From UMGS1840 sp045661305 (GTDB taxonomy: Bacteria > Bacillota > Clostridia > UMGS1840): a stretch of 54,542 nucleotides of DNA. Below, one piece after another: positions 24,315 to 32,311 of the stretch (position 1 is its first letter; each line of letters begins with the position of its first letter). A program made the position numbers and the translations under genes. The notes beneath the pieces were generated by a model that was not told the DNA's origin, made no database searches, and worked only from the letters and a program-made list of their open reading frames with translations. The stretch lies in assembly GCA_045661305.1 (NCBI GenBank), contig JAZRFJ010000033.1, positions 1-54,542 on the forward strand. The letters run 5' to 3'.

Positions 24315-25145
24315 TCACAAATAAAAATCGTGGTTGCTGATAGTAGTGTAATACTGTCTGTTATTAACTATCCAGAAGCTTGATGCAATTTTGGGATTAA
24401 GAAAATAAAGACAGCTTCCGATATTATTTTCACCGTTTAATGCTCTCTTTGCAGCAGAAACACTCTGGTGTGTGGGCGTGTTATATATACTCCCGTTTAT
24501 CGTTGGCTCAAACTGAACGCCGTATTTTTTGTCAAATATTACACCGTAGATGCTGTTTGGAAATTCCAAAGATTTTACCCTGTTTAAAACAACATTTCCA
24601 ACTGCTACTTTTCCGCTTATAGGCTCGCCTCCGCTTTCGGATTCGATTATTCTTGACATCCAGAATATGTCATCTTTTGTATAATCTTTTTTTCTTGTAT
24701 TCTCACTAAAAGCATGTCCGCTTTTAATATCAACGATATAAAGCTCGCTGTTCCATGATACAGATGCATCTAAGAACTCACATACATTTCTTACAGGAAC
24801 AAAAACTCTTGAATTTACATTGTAAGCTTTGGCTTCCATAACATCTTCCTCACCGTTTATAACGGAGCTTTTTTCTCCTACATAATAAACCGCCTCATCA
24901 TCACCTTTTCTTATGGTAGCAGCATTTTTATCACCATCCCAAAAAACTGAGAAACCAAGTGCTTCACTTACAAATCTTACAGGCACATAGGTTAGTGAAT
25001 TTTTAATAAATGGCTCGCTGTCAGTTTTTATAATGTAGTTGTTTACCGATATGTCAACCGAGGGTGATACTGCTTCAGCATTATAAAAAGAAAAGTTTGT
25101 TGCTAAGATAAGAAAACATAAAAATGACATTAAAAATTTTTTCAT
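24315..25145 (-). CDS. SleB-type cell wall hydrolase with copper-amine-oxidase-like N-terminal domain
   Basis: A secreted 276-residue protein. It has a signal peptide (1-24), then a stalk of the copper amine oxidase N-terminal-like type (about 30-140; SLTYVPVRFVSEALGF and SRVFVPVRNVCEFLDA are the repeat marks), then a SleB-like hydrolase domain (about 155-276). The latter carries MSRIIESESGGEP, GKVAVGNVVLNRVKS and FEPTINGSIYNTPT. SleB/CwlJ relatives act on cortex peptidoglycan during germination. Whether this copy is a germination or a vegetative enzyme cannot be told; the stalk repeats suggest binding to the cell wall. Ribosome site AAAGGAG. Confidence 0.9.
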   Translation of the reverse strand: MKKFLMSFLCFLILATNFSFYNAEAVSPSVDISVNNYIIKTDSEPFIKNSLTYVPVRFVSEALGFSVFWDGDKNAATIRKGDDEAVYYVGEKSSVINGEEDVMEAKAYNVNSRVFVPVRNVCEFLDASVSWNSELYIVDIKSGHAFSENTRKKDYTKDDIFWMSRIIESESGGEPISGKVAVGNVVLNRVKSLEFPNSIYGVIFDKKYGVQFEPTINGSIYNTPTHQSVSAAKRALNGENNIGSCLYFLNPKIASSFWIVNNRQYYTTISNHDFYL

Positions 25146-25269
25146 AAATCTCCTTTATAAATCCCATATAATAATAACATAAATACTATAACTTTTCAAT
25201 AACAAATATATGGAAAAAGAAGGAGAAAGATAATGTATATAAAAAAGTGAAAAAATTTACAAAAAAGTC

Positions 25270-25298
25270 TTGACAAATAGTAAATAATATAGTATAAT
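25270..25298 (+). promoter_or_regulatory. Promoter of the tRNA cluster
   Basis: TTGACA (25270-25275), 17 bases and TATAAT (25293-25298), an exact vegetative consensus, 42 bases before the first tRNA. Confidence 0.85.
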
Positions 25299-25340
25299 AT
25301 CATTCGTTCGGTGAAAAACCGAATTTAAGTTAAACGGTAT

Positions 25341-25417
25341 GGCCCGGTAGTTCAGCTGGTTAGAACGCTAGCCTGTCACGCTAGAGGTCGTGGGTTCGAA
25401 CCCCATCCGGGTCGCCA
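25341..25417 (+). tRNA. tRNA-Asp (GTC)
   Basis: Full cloverleaf: acceptor GGCCCGG with CCGGGTC, anticodon stem CTAGC/GCTAG with loop CTGTCAC (anticodon GTC), T loop GTTCGAA, discriminator G and an encoded CCA end. First of three tandem tRNAs. Confidence 0.97.
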
Positions 25418-25445
25418 TCTTAACTTTTTAAAAACAAAAAAATGT

Positions 25446-25521
25446 GCCTCTGTAGCTCAGTCGGTAGAGCAAGGGACTGAAAATCCCTGTGTCACTAGTT
25501 CGATTCTAGTCGGAGGCACCA
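25446..25521 (+). tRNA. tRNA-Phe (GAA)
   Basis: Acceptor GCCTCTG pairs with CGGAGGC, D stem GCTC/GAGC, anticodon stem AGGGA/TCCCT with loop CTGAAAA (anticodon GAA), T stem ACTAG/CTAGT, discriminator A and encoded CCA. Confidence 0.97.
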
Positions 25522-25526
25522 TATAT

Positions 25527-25601
25527 GCGGGAGTGGCTCAGTGGTAGAGCGTCACCTTGCCAAGGTGAACGTCGCGAGTTCGAATCTCGTCTTCCGCTCC
25601 A
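25527..25601 (+). tRNA. tRNA-Gly (GCC)
   Basis: Acceptor GCGGGAG pairs with CTTCCGC, anticodon stem TCACC/GGTGA with loop TTGCCAA (anticodon GCC), T arm with GTTCGAA, discriminator T and encoded CCA. It lies five bases after tRNA-Phe. A copy of its last 17 bases reappears 198 bases downstream. Confidence 0.97.
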
Positions 25602-25798
25602 AAAGGAACCAATCTGTTGATTGGTTCCTTTTTGTTGAAAAGTAAACAACGAGATGGAAACGAGCAGAGTTCGTCGAAGTAATCCAAAAGCCGAGATAGG
25701 CTTTTGAAATTGCGAAGTCGGGAGCAGGAAGTTTTTGCTGCGAACGGCACGCAGCCGTCGGCAAAAACAAGAGTGCACCGTATCTCGTCTTCCGCTCC
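25584..25798. repeat. Element bounded by a direct repeat of the tRNA-Gly 3' end
   Basis: ATCTCGTCTTCCGCTCC occurs at 25584-25600 (the tRNA-Gly 3' end) and again exactly at 25782-25798. Between them lie the tRNA terminator and about 147 bases that are visibly richer in G and C than the surroundings, with inverted pairs such as CAAAAGCC/AGGCTTTTG and GTTTTTGC/GCAAAAAC. Both copies are followed by a terminator hairpin. The pattern fits a short element inserted at a tRNA 3' end, or a partial tRNA duplication. Open frames on the minus strand here are only reverse reads of tRNA sequence. Confidence 0.6.
25601..25634 (+). terminator. Terminator of the tRNA cluster
   Basis: AAAGGAACCAATC pairs with GATTGGTTCCTTT, loop TGTT, followed by T run. 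Confidence 0.9.
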
Positions 25799-25799
25799 G

Positions 25800-25834
25800 A
25801 AAAAAGACTTGTCAAGTTTGACAAGTCTTTTTTC
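25800..25834 (+). terminator. Terminator hairpin after the tRNA-Gly 3' copy
   Basis: AAAAAAGACTTGTCA pairs with TGACAAGTCTTTTTT (loop AGTT), with a T run. Confidence 0.8.
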
Positions 25835-25841
25835 GTTATAC

Positions 25842-25877
25842 AAAAAAGCAAGCAAGATAAAATCTTGCTTGCTTTTT
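25842..25877 (-). terminator. Terminator of the rubrerythrin operon
   Basis: AAAAGCAAGCAAGAT pairs with ATCTTGCTTGCTTTT; on the minus strand it follows the rubrerythrin stop and ends in a T run. Confidence 0.8.
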
Positions 25878-25885
25878 ATAATATA

Positions 25886-26473
25886 TTATTTAAAATATCT
25901 CTTTAAAAGTCCTTCTAAGCCTTTGCCATGGCGAGCTTCGTCACGAGCCATTTCGTGAACTGTATCGTGGATAGCATCAAGACCGTTTTTCTTAGCACAT
26001 GAAGCAAGGTCAAATTTTCCCTGTGTTGCACCGTACTCACAGTCAACTCTCCATCTTAAGTTATCTTTTGTTGTAGCTTTCATATTAGGTTCTAAATCTT
26101 CACCGAGAAGCTCTGCAAATTTTGCAGCATGTTCTGCTTCTTCGTAAGCAGCTTTTTCCCAGTAAAGTCCGATTTCAGGATAGCCTTCTCTGTGTGCTAT
26201 ACGAGCCATGCAAAGATACATACCAACTTCTGCACATTCACCATTGAAGTTAGCCATAAGCTGTTCAAATATATATTTTTTGTCTTCTTCTGATATATCA
26301 GGATTGTTTTTAACTGTTTTTCCATAAACGCCATATTCGTGTTCTGCAGCTAAAGCAGCACCTTCAACCATTTCATTGAATTTTTCAGCAGGTACTTTAC
26401 ATACAGGGCACTTTTCAGGAGCTGCCTCTCCCTCGTGTACATATCCGCAAACTGAGCATACATATTTTTTCAT
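25886..26473 (-). CDS. Reverse rubrerythrin
   Basis: A 195-residue peroxide- and oxygen-scavenging protein. The rubredoxin-like iron site is at the N-terminus (CSVCGYVHEG and CPVCKVP, residues about 6-27), and the ferritin-like di-iron domain follows, the opposite order from classic rubrerythrin. Di-iron ligands appear in NGECAEVGMYLCMARIA, EAAYEEAEHAAKFAELLG and ARDEARHGKG. In Clostridium acetobutylicum such reverse rubrerythrins reduce peroxide and O2 with NADH via other carriers and are repressed by PerR. A PerR-like gene lies directly upstream, 30 bases away, which supports the same control here. Confidence 0.95.
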   Translation of the reverse strand: MKKYVCSVCGYVHEGEAAPEKCPVCKVPAEKFNEMVEGAALAAEHEYGVYGKTVKNNPDISEEDKKYIFEQLMANFNGECAEVGMYLCMARIAHREGYPEIGLYWEKAAYEEAEHAAKFAELLGEDLEPNMKATTKDNLRWRVDCEYGATQGKFDLASCAKKNGLDAIHDTVHEMARDEARHGKGLEGLLKRYFK

Positions 26474-26503
26474 AACAACTTTTCTCCTTTTAAATAAAAA
26501 ATT

Positions 26504-26896
26504 TTAAATTTGAGTTCTACATTCACAGCATTCACCATAAAAAATAAGTGAATGTTCTTTTATGTCGTGTCCGCATTTTGATTTAACATCTTCATCAAGG
26601 CTTTTTAGCGGAGGGATATCGAGGTCAAAAATTTTTCTACATCTTTCACAAACAAAATGATAATGCAAATCAATACATGCATCATAATGTTCCGTCCTGT
26701 CTTTTGTTTCAAAGCTCTGGATTTCTCCCATTTGCGTAAGCTGTTTAAGATTACGGTAAACAGTTGCAAGACTGATGTGCTCATTTTCTGTTCGTAACTC
26801 CTGATAAAGCCATTCTGCTGTCGGATGTGATTTCAATTCAGAAAGAAGCTTTAAAATGCTTTCCCGTTGTTTTGAATATCTTGTTATTCCGGACAT
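26504..26896 (-). CDS. perR: Fur-family regulator, PerR-like
   Basis: A 130-residue metal-dependent repressor. The winged helix (1-80) has HPTAEWLYQELRT and ISLATVYRNLKQL; the metal-binding half has HYDACIDLHYHFVCERC and the CxxC pair ECCECR, so a structural zinc site plus a regulatory site are present. Context with reverse rubrerythrin makes PerR (peroxide-sensing) the best call, against Fur or Zur. Its own promoter carries a palindromic AT-rich box, so autorepression is likely. ATG 26896 follows AAAGGAG. Confidence 0.9.
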   Translation of the reverse strand: MSGITRYSKQRESILKLLSELKSHPTAEWLYQELRTENEHISLATVYRNLKQLTQMGEIQSFETKDRTEHYDACIDLHYHFVCERCRKIFDLDIPPLKSLDEDVKSKCGHDIKEHSLIFYGECCECRTQI

Positions 26897-26930
26897 TTTA
26901 TATAACTCCTTTCATTTGCGAACAATTAAC

Positions 26931-26987
26931 AATAATAAGAATGATTATCGTTATTAACACTCTAACATATTTTTTTTGATTTGTCAA
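26931..26987 (-). promoter_or_regulatory. perR-rubrerythrin promoter and candidate Per box
   Basis: Minus strand: TTGACA (26987-26982), 17 bases, TAGAGT (26964-26959), then the AT-rich box AATAATAAG-AATGATTATCGTTATTA at 26931-26956 (written in two parts) just downstream of the -10. The box resembles the Fur/PerR family operator (arms AATAA/TTATT) and would block transcription at the start site. The -10 is weak. Confidence 0.55.
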
Positions 26988-27038
26988 TAGAAATTATTAA
27001 AATAAATGTAAAAATTTTACAATTTTTAGTTAAAAGTC

Positions 27039-27067
27039 TTGATATGGAAATTTAATCATGATATACT
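27039..27067 (+). promoter_or_regulatory. Promoter of the 240-aa hypothetical gene
   Basis: TTGATA (27039-27044), 17 bases and TATACT (27062-27067). Confidence 0.65.
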
Positions 27068-27102
27068 GTATTCTATAATATAGTGTATAAGAAAGATGGA
27101 AA

Positions 27103-27825
27103 ATGAAATTGTTTAAGTTTATAAGATACTTTTTTGGAAAAATGAAAAATAAGATTGAAGAAGAACAGATTATTTCCGAGGAAATAGAAGAAATACTTGA
27201 AAATGTGGACTGGTCTTTGAAAGATGTTATTATAGGAACTGTAAGAAGTGATGTGCAGTTTAAATACAATATTGATAAGCTTTGTTATTATGCACCGTCA
27301 AGATTTATATCAGCTTCAAATTTTCCTATAAGATATGTGGCACTTTATGAGGGTGAACTCAGAAACGGTAATGGAATAAGATATTATGGTAAAATTAAAG
27401 AAATTTTAAAAGTACGAAGATGTGAAATACCAGTATCAAGAAATAGAAATAATGAGGATGAATTGTATTATTTTTTTAAGATTGAAAAATGGAATGTTTT
27501 AAAAAATCCGTTAGAAGTGAAGGATACCGTGGGCGGTGCACCTAAGTTTACAAATATGTTTTTACTTAAGAACTGTTTTTCCACTTATCAGCTTTTTTCG
27601 ATAAATTCACCATCTCAATTCAAGCTTATGTATAATTTAGAAACTAAAAATAAAAATTTATATAGAATAAACAAAACATATAGCCTTTTGGTTGAACAAA
27701 ACGAAATAATTTTATTAAATAACATCAATAATACTAAAGAAAAAATACTGTTTTCTGATTACGAAGAAAAACCATTGGAAGTATTTACAAAGTTAAAAGA
27801 AAAAATATATAAACAGCACGAGTAG
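27103..27825 (+). CDS. Hypothetical protein, 240 aa
   Basis: A soluble 240-residue protein that I cannot name. The N-terminus is basic and amphipathic (MKLFKFIRYFFGKMKNK) and then acidic (EEEQIISEEIEEILE). The middle (about 45-150) looks all-beta, with YVALYEGELR, GIRYYGKIKEILKVRR and YYFFKIEKWNVL. That pattern recalls PUA/EVE-like nucleic-acid or nucleotide-binding folds, but only loosely. It stands alone between perR and sigG with its own promoter. Function unknown; a structural comparison would be needed. Confidence 0.7.
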   Translation: MKLFKFIRYFFGKMKNKIEEEQIISEEIEEILENVDWSLKDVIIGTVRSDVQFKYNIDKLCYYAPSRFISASNFPIRYVALYEGELRNGNGIRYYGKIKEILKVRRCEIPVSRNRNNEDELYYFFKIEKWNVLKNPLEVKDTVGGAPKFTNMFLLKNCFSTYQLFSINSPSQFKLMYNLETKNKNLYRINKTYSLLVEQNEIILLNNINNTKEKILFSDYEEKPLEVFTKLKEKIYKQHE

Positions 27826-27857
27826 TTTTTCATACGCAACTGCTTATATATTTTAAT

Positions 27858-28631
27858 TTAAAACTTTATATATTTTTTCATGGATGAAAGAGCATTTTTT
27901 TCTAAACGGGAAACCTGTGCTTGCGAAATTCCTATTTCGGAAGCAATTTCCATTTGTGTTTTGTCCTGAAAAAAACGCATTGTAAGGATTTTTTTCTCTT
28001 TATTGTTTAACTTATTTATAGCATCAGATATTGTAAGTTCAGAAGTCCATTTGTCTTCTTTGTCCTCTTTGTCGGAAATCTGGTCCATAACCATAATAAC
28101 ATCTCCGCCGTCGTTATATATAGGGTCGTACAAAGAAACAGGGTCGCATATAGCTTCAAGTGCGGTCATAACATCTTTGGGGTCAGCATCTATTTCTTTG
28201 GCGATTTCATAAAAGTCAGGCTCATGCCCAAGCTTGTTTGTCAGCTTTTCTTTCGCGCTTAACGATTTATATGCAATATCTTTTAAACATCTGCTAACCT
28301 TAATTGCACCCGAATCTCTTAAATGACGCCTTATTTCCCCGATAATCATCGGTACAGCGTAGGTGGAAAACTTAACATTGTGGCTTGTGTCAAAGTTATC
28401 AAGAGCCTTTATAAGTCCAATACAGCCTATTTGAAACAAATCGTCTGCTTGTTCACCTCTGTTTGCAAATTTTTTCACTACGCTAAGCACTAATCTTAAA
28501 TTCCCGTTTATAAATTCCTGCCTTGCGTTTTCGTCACCGTTTTGTATTTTTTTAAAAAGCATTTCTTTTTGTTCGTTTGTAAGCTTAGGAAGTGTTTGGG
28601 TATTTACCCCGCATATAACAACCTTGTTCAT
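27858..28631 (-). CDS. sigG: Sporulation sigma factor sigma-G
   Basis: RNA polymerase sigma factor of the late forespore, 257 residues. The N-terminal tag NKVVICGVNTQTLPKLTNEQ is close to that of Bacillus SigG and distinguishes it from SigF. Region 2 has NGNLRLVLSVVKKFANRGEQ, DDLFQIGCIGLIKALDNFD and FSTYAVPMIIGEIRRHLRD; region 4 has KTQMEIASEIGISQAQVSRLE. In Bacilli and many Clostridia sigG sits with spoIIGA-sigE; here it is alone, between a hypothetical gene and a permease. Ribosome site GAGAGGAAG. No sigma-F/G-type promoter could be confidently assigned. Confidence 0.95.
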   Translation of the reverse strand: MNKVVICGVNTQTLPKLTNEQKEMLFKKIQNGDENARQEFINGNLRLVLSVVKKFANRGEQADDLFQIGCIGLIKALDNFDTSHNVKFSTYAVPMIIGEIRRHLRDSGAIKVSRCLKDIAYKSLSAKEKLTNKLGHEPDFYEIAKEIDADPKDVMTALEAICDPVSLYDPIYNDGGDVIMVMDQISDKEDKEDKWTSELTISDAINKLNNKEKKILTMRFFQDKTQMEIASEIGISQAQVSRLEKNALSSMKKYIKF

Positions 28632-28714
28632 TATTGTGCTTCCTCTCTTTTGTTCAGTGATAATATTATAGCCCTATATTTTAAAAAGTATAATTCAAAT
28701 ACTCATGTAAAATA

Positions 28715-28743
28715 TTGACAACAGCTTGTTTTGATGTTATAAT
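28715..28743 (+). promoter_or_regulatory. Promoter of the ArsB/NhaD-type permease
   Basis: TTGACA (28715-28720), 17 bases and TATAAT (28738-28743), a perfect consensus. Confidence 0.8.
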
Positions 28744-28796
28744 AAGTCGGCATGTAAAATTTTTAAAAAAATAATTTAAAAGGAGAAATATTTCTT

Positions 28797-30068
28797 ATGG
28801 TTCCTGCGATTGTGCTTTTTGTTATAACCTACATACTTATATTTGTTCTTAGCAAATACAGAACATATGTTGTCCTTGCTTCAGGTGCAATATTTATTCT
28901 TACGGGTATGCTTCCGCTTTCAGACATCTTTTCTTCAATAGATTTTAATGTTATTCTTATGATTATAGGAACGATGGGGCTTGTGTCATTATTTACTGAA
29001 AGTAAAATGCCTGCAATGCTTGCAGATATGGTTATGGAAAAGGTTCCGGATGTGAAGTGGGCAGCCGTTTCTTTGGCTTTGTTTGCAGGTGTAATATCAG
29101 CTTTTGTTGATAATGTTGCAACTGTTCTGATGGTTGCTCCTATCGCTCTTGCTATATGTAAAAAGCTTCAGGTTAATCCTGTACCTTTTATAATAGCTAT
29201 TTCTGTTTCATCTAATCTTCAGGGGGCAGCAACACTTGTTGGTGACACTACTGCAATAATGCTTGGTTCAGCACTTGATATGAGTTTTCTTGACTTTTTC
29301 TGGTATAAAGGAAGGCCGAGTATATTTTTTGCAGTAGAGCTTGGTGCAGTTCTTTCTGCACTTATTCTCCTTTATATATTTAGAAAAGAAAACAGTGCTG
29401 TTCCTAAGAATGAAGAAAGAACAAAGGTAACAGATTTAGTTCCTACCATACTTCTTGTGATGGTTCTTGTGCTTCTTATTGCAGCATCATTTATTCCTGT
29501 TAAACCCGATATAACAAATGGGGCAATATGCTGTGTTTTGTTTTTAATAGGTCTTGTGTACACAGTGATAAAAAAGAAAATATTTTCAGCTGTAATTGAG
29601 CCGCTTAAGGAAATAGATTTTCAGACAATAGGAACACTTGTGGGAATATTTCTTATGATAGGCGGAATATCATCTATGGGGGTTATTGATGCATTGGCAA
29701 ATATGCTTGCCCACTCAGGTGAAGGAAATATCTTTGTCCTATATACTGTGATTGTTTTTGCATCTGTGGTTATTTCTGCATTTATAGATAATATACCATA
29801 TGTTGCAACGATGATACCTGTTATTGCAGGAATTGCAACAACACTTAATATAGATGCAACGCCGCTTTATTTCGGACTTCTCACAGGTGCAACTTTAGGT
29901 GGTAATTGTACCCCTGTAGGAGCTTCCGCTAACATTGCAGGAATAGGTATCTTAAAGAAAGCAAGATATATGGTAAAAAGCAGCGATTTCTTCAAAATTG
30001 GTATTCCGTTTACGATAGTGGCAGTGGTTCCTGCATATATTTATATCTGGATAATGTATGGAATTTAG
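28797..30068 (+). CDS. ArsB/NhaD-family ion transporter
   Basis: A 423-residue polytopic membrane protein of the ion-transporter superfamily that includes ArsB, NhaD and citrate carriers (PF03600). It has 11-12 hydrophobic segments. Repeat-signature stretches are AFVDNVATVLMVAPIALAIC in the first half and SAFIDNIPYVATMIPV in the second, followed by GATLGGNCTPVGASANIAG. The two inverted-repeat Asp-Asn motifs are typical. Whether it moves Na+/H+, a carboxylate or arsenite cannot be settled; no ars genes are near. It precedes uppP by 44 bases. Confidence 0.88.
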   Translation: MVPAIVLFVITYILIFVLSKYRTYVVLASGAIFILTGMLPLSDIFSSIDFNVILMIIGTMGLVSLFTESKMPAMLADMVMEKVPDVKWAAVSLALFAGVISAFVDNVATVLMVAPIALAICKKLQVNPVPFIIAISVSSNLQGAATLVGDTTAIMLGSALDMSFLDFFWYKGRPSIFFAVELGAVLSALILLYIFRKENSAVPKNEERTKVTDLVPTILLVMVLVLLIAASFIPVKPDITNGAICCVLFLIGLVYTVIKKKIFSAVIEPLKEIDFQTIGTLVGIFLMIGGISSMGVIDALANMLAHSGEGNIFVLYTVIVFASVVISAFIDNIPYVATMIPVIAGIATTLNIDATPLYFGLLTGATLGGNCTPVGASANIAGIGILKKARYMVKSSDFFKIGIPFTIVAVVPAYIYIWIMYGI

Positions 30069-30112
30069 TTTTGAAATAAAAAATTATATATAAATTGAAA
30101 GGAAAATAAATT

Positions 30113-30925
30113 ATGAACTTTATCGAAATTTTAAAGTCTGTATTTCTTGGAATTGTTGAGGGAATAACAGAATGGCTTCCTATAAGCAGTACAGGGCATC
30201 TTATTTTAGTAAACGAATTTTTTGGCAGTGAGGGATTTACCTCATCGGATTTGTATCTTTATGTTATACAGCTTGGTGCAATTTTAGCCATTGTTACATT
30301 GTATTTTAATAAACTAAATCCATTTTCACCTAAAAAAACACCAGAGCAGAAAAAAGATACATGGACAATGTGGTTTAAGGTTATAATTGCCTGTGTACCT
30401 GCGGCAGTTATCGGTCTTTTGTTTGACAGTTATATGGAAGCTATTGAAAACTGGCAGGTAGTTTCGGCTATGCTCATTTTATATGGTATTTTATTTATTA
30501 TTATCGAAAATATGAAACGAAAAACAACTGTTAATTCTATGAATGAAATGACATATAAAACTGCACTCATGATTGGGCTTTTTCAGGTTCTTTCGATAAT
30601 TCCTGGAACATCTCGTTCAGGTGCGACAATACTTGGCGCTGTGATTTTTGGCTGTTCAAGAGCAATTGCGGCAGAGTTTTCATTCTTTCTTGCAATTCCT
30701 GTTATGTTCGGAGTAAGCTTGCTTAAAATTTTAAAATATGGAAGTCAGATGATGCCGGGGGATATAGTTGTTCTTTTGGTGGGAATGATAGTTTCTTATG
30801 TTGTTTCGATGCTTGCAGTCAAGTTTTTGGTAAACTTTGTGAAAAAACACGATTTTAAATCGTTTGGTGTTTACAGAATAATTCTTGGTATAGCTGTAAT
30901 ATCATATTTTCTTTTAGTTAAATAA
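30113..30925 (+). CDS. uppP: Undecaprenyl-diphosphatase UppP (BacA)
   Basis: Dephosphorylates undecaprenyl pyrophosphate at the outer face of the membrane so the lipid carrier can be reused in wall synthesis; it also confers bacitracin tolerance. It is 270 residues with about eight transmembrane segments. Signature motifs are EGITEWLPISSTGHLIL and PGTSRSGATILGA. Length is normal. Ribosome site AAAGGAAA. It follows the permease on the same strand and is closed by a strong terminator. Confidence 0.96.
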   Translation: MNFIEILKSVFLGIVEGITEWLPISSTGHLILVNEFFGSEGFTSSDLYLYVIQLGAILAIVTLYFNKLNPFSPKKTPEQKKDTWTMWFKVIIACVPAAVIGLLFDSYMEAIENWQVVSAMLILYGILFIIIENMKRKTTVNSMNEMTYKTALMIGLFQVLSIIPGTSRSGATILGAVIFGCSRAIAAEFSFFLAIPVMFGVSLLKILKYGSQMMPGDIVVLLVGMIVSYVVSMLAVKFLVNFVKKHDFKSFGVYRIILGIAVISYFLLVK

Positions 30926-30932
30926 ATAAAAA

Positions 30933-30967
30933 GAATGCAGTGAATTTTTGTTCACTGCATTTTTTTA
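30933..30967. terminator. Bidirectional terminator uppP/cinA
   Basis: GAATGCAGTGAA pairs with TTCACTGCATTT, followed by a T run; A residues precede it. Confidence 0.9.
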
Positions 30968-30968
30968 T

Positions 30969-32204
30969 TTATCTATTTAGCTCTCTAATAGCCATATATA
31001 ATGCATTTTTTGAAGCTTGTTCACGGACTTTATTTCTGTTTCCGCTAAAATAAAATCTTTTTGCATCGCTCATTTCTTTTGTAGCAATACCTATATAAAC
31101 AAGTCCTACGGGTTTTTCTTCAGTTGCACCTGTTGGGCCTGCAATACCAGTTACTGAAATCGAAATATCTGCATTACAGTATTTTAATGCACCCTCAGCC
31201 ATTTCAACAGCAGTTGCTTTTGATACAGCACCAAATTCGTTTAGTGTATCTTCTTTTACATCACAAAGCTTATTTTTCATATCATTGGAATATGTTATAA
31301 GACCGCCGATATAGTTTTCAGATGAGCCCGGTATTTCCGTAATTTTTTTCCCAATCAAACCGCCTGTGCAGGACTCAACTGTGATAAGCTTTTTATTTTT
31401 TTCTTTTAAAAGCTTGAGTAAAACTTCTTCTAATTCTTCGTTGTCCTCGCTGTATAGGTATTCGCCGACAAGAGCAGTGATTTTTTCTTTTGTTTCTGCT
31501 ATCATTCTATCACAAATATCTTTTTCTTTTGCTTTGGCGGTTATTTTTATTTGTACTTCTCCTGTTTTAATATATGTTGCAACAGAAAGATTTTTTGTGG
31601 ATTGAAGAACATTTTCGAGTATTTGGGCAATTTGTGATTCTCCTATTCCAAAAAAACTGAGGATTTTTTCTTCAATAATATAGTTGCTGTTTTGGGATAA
31701 TATATCTGTTACCACACTCTCAGAAAGCATCGGAATGTTTTCGCTTGGAGGCCCTGGAAGCATTATAACAATTTTACCTTCTTTTTTTATTATAACTCCG
31801 GGAGCAGTTCCGTTTTTGTTGGGAATAATTATAGATTCTTTTGGGAAGTAGCATTGACATTCATTGTTTTTTGTCATAATTTTATTACGGCTCTCAAAAA
31901 AAATTTTAAGCGCTTCTAAGCAATTTTCGTCGAGTATAAGCTCAAGACCAAAGAAATCTGCCACAGTTTTTTTCGTTATGTCGTCATAAGTCGGACCAAG
32001 CCCGCCTGTAATTACAATAAGTTTGTTCTTTTTAAATAAAATCTTTAACGCACGCTTTATTTCTTTTTTTCTGTCTTTTATCGCCATATGCTCATAGGCT
32101 TCAATTCCGAATTTATTCAAGTAGCTTGAAATATGTGAGGCATTTGTGTTCACAACGTCGCCGCAAACAACTTCATCACCGACTGCTAAAATTGCTGCTT
32201 TCAT
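30969..32204 (-). CDS. cinA: CinA-family protein, competence/damage-inducible; NMN deamidase
   Basis: A 411-residue two-domain protein. The N-terminal MoCF-like domain (about 1-170) has AAILAVGDEVVCGDVVNTNA and VITGGLGPTYDDIT and is linked to ADP-ribose pyrophosphatase activity; the C-terminal CinA domain (about 255-411) has ITVESCTGGLIGKKITEIPG and SVTGIAGPTGATEEKPVGLV, the NMN deamidase (PncC) part used in pyridine nucleotide salvage. Both domains are complete. In Bacillus it sits by recA; here it stands alone behind its own promoter. ATG 32204 follows GGAGG. Confidence 0.95.
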   Translation of the reverse strand: MKAAILAVGDEVVCGDVVNTNASHISSYLNKFGIEAYEHMAIKDRKKEIKRALKILFKKNKLIVITGGLGPTYDDITKKTVADFFGLELILDENCLEALKIFFESRNKIMTKNNECQCYFPKESIIIPNKNGTAPGVIIKKEGKIVIMLPGPPSENIPMLSESVVTDILSQNSNYIIEEKILSFFGIGESQIAQILENVLQSTKNLSVATYIKTGEVQIKITAKAKEKDICDRMIAETKEKITALVGEYLYSEDNEELEEVLLKLLKEKNKKLITVESCTGGLIGKKITEIPGSSENYIGGLITYSNDMKNKLCDVKEDTLNEFGAVSKATAVEMAEGALKYCNADISISVTGIAGPTGATEEKPVGLVYIGIATKEMSDAKRFYFSGNRNKVREQASKNALYMAIRELNR

Positions 32205-32240
32205 TAAAAGTTCCTCCGTTATTAGTTTTGTTATGCTATC

Positions 32241-32269
32241 ATTATAAACATTTTTAAAGTTTTTGTCAA
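32241..32269 (-). promoter_or_regulatory. Promoter of cinA
   Basis: Minus strand: TTGACA (32269-32264), 17 bases, TATAAT (32246-32241). Full consensus. Confidence 0.8.
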
Positions 32270-32311
32270 TTATTTTTATTTTATGTTTTTACAAAATTTT
32301 TAAACTATAAA

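Noticed and set aside
25506..25855. Overlapping minus-strand frames of 84-105 residues across the tRNA cluster with motifs such as EDEIRTRDVHLGK
   Set aside because: They are reverse readings of tRNA-Gly and its 3' copy; such peptides are well-known false annotations. No ribosome site is present.
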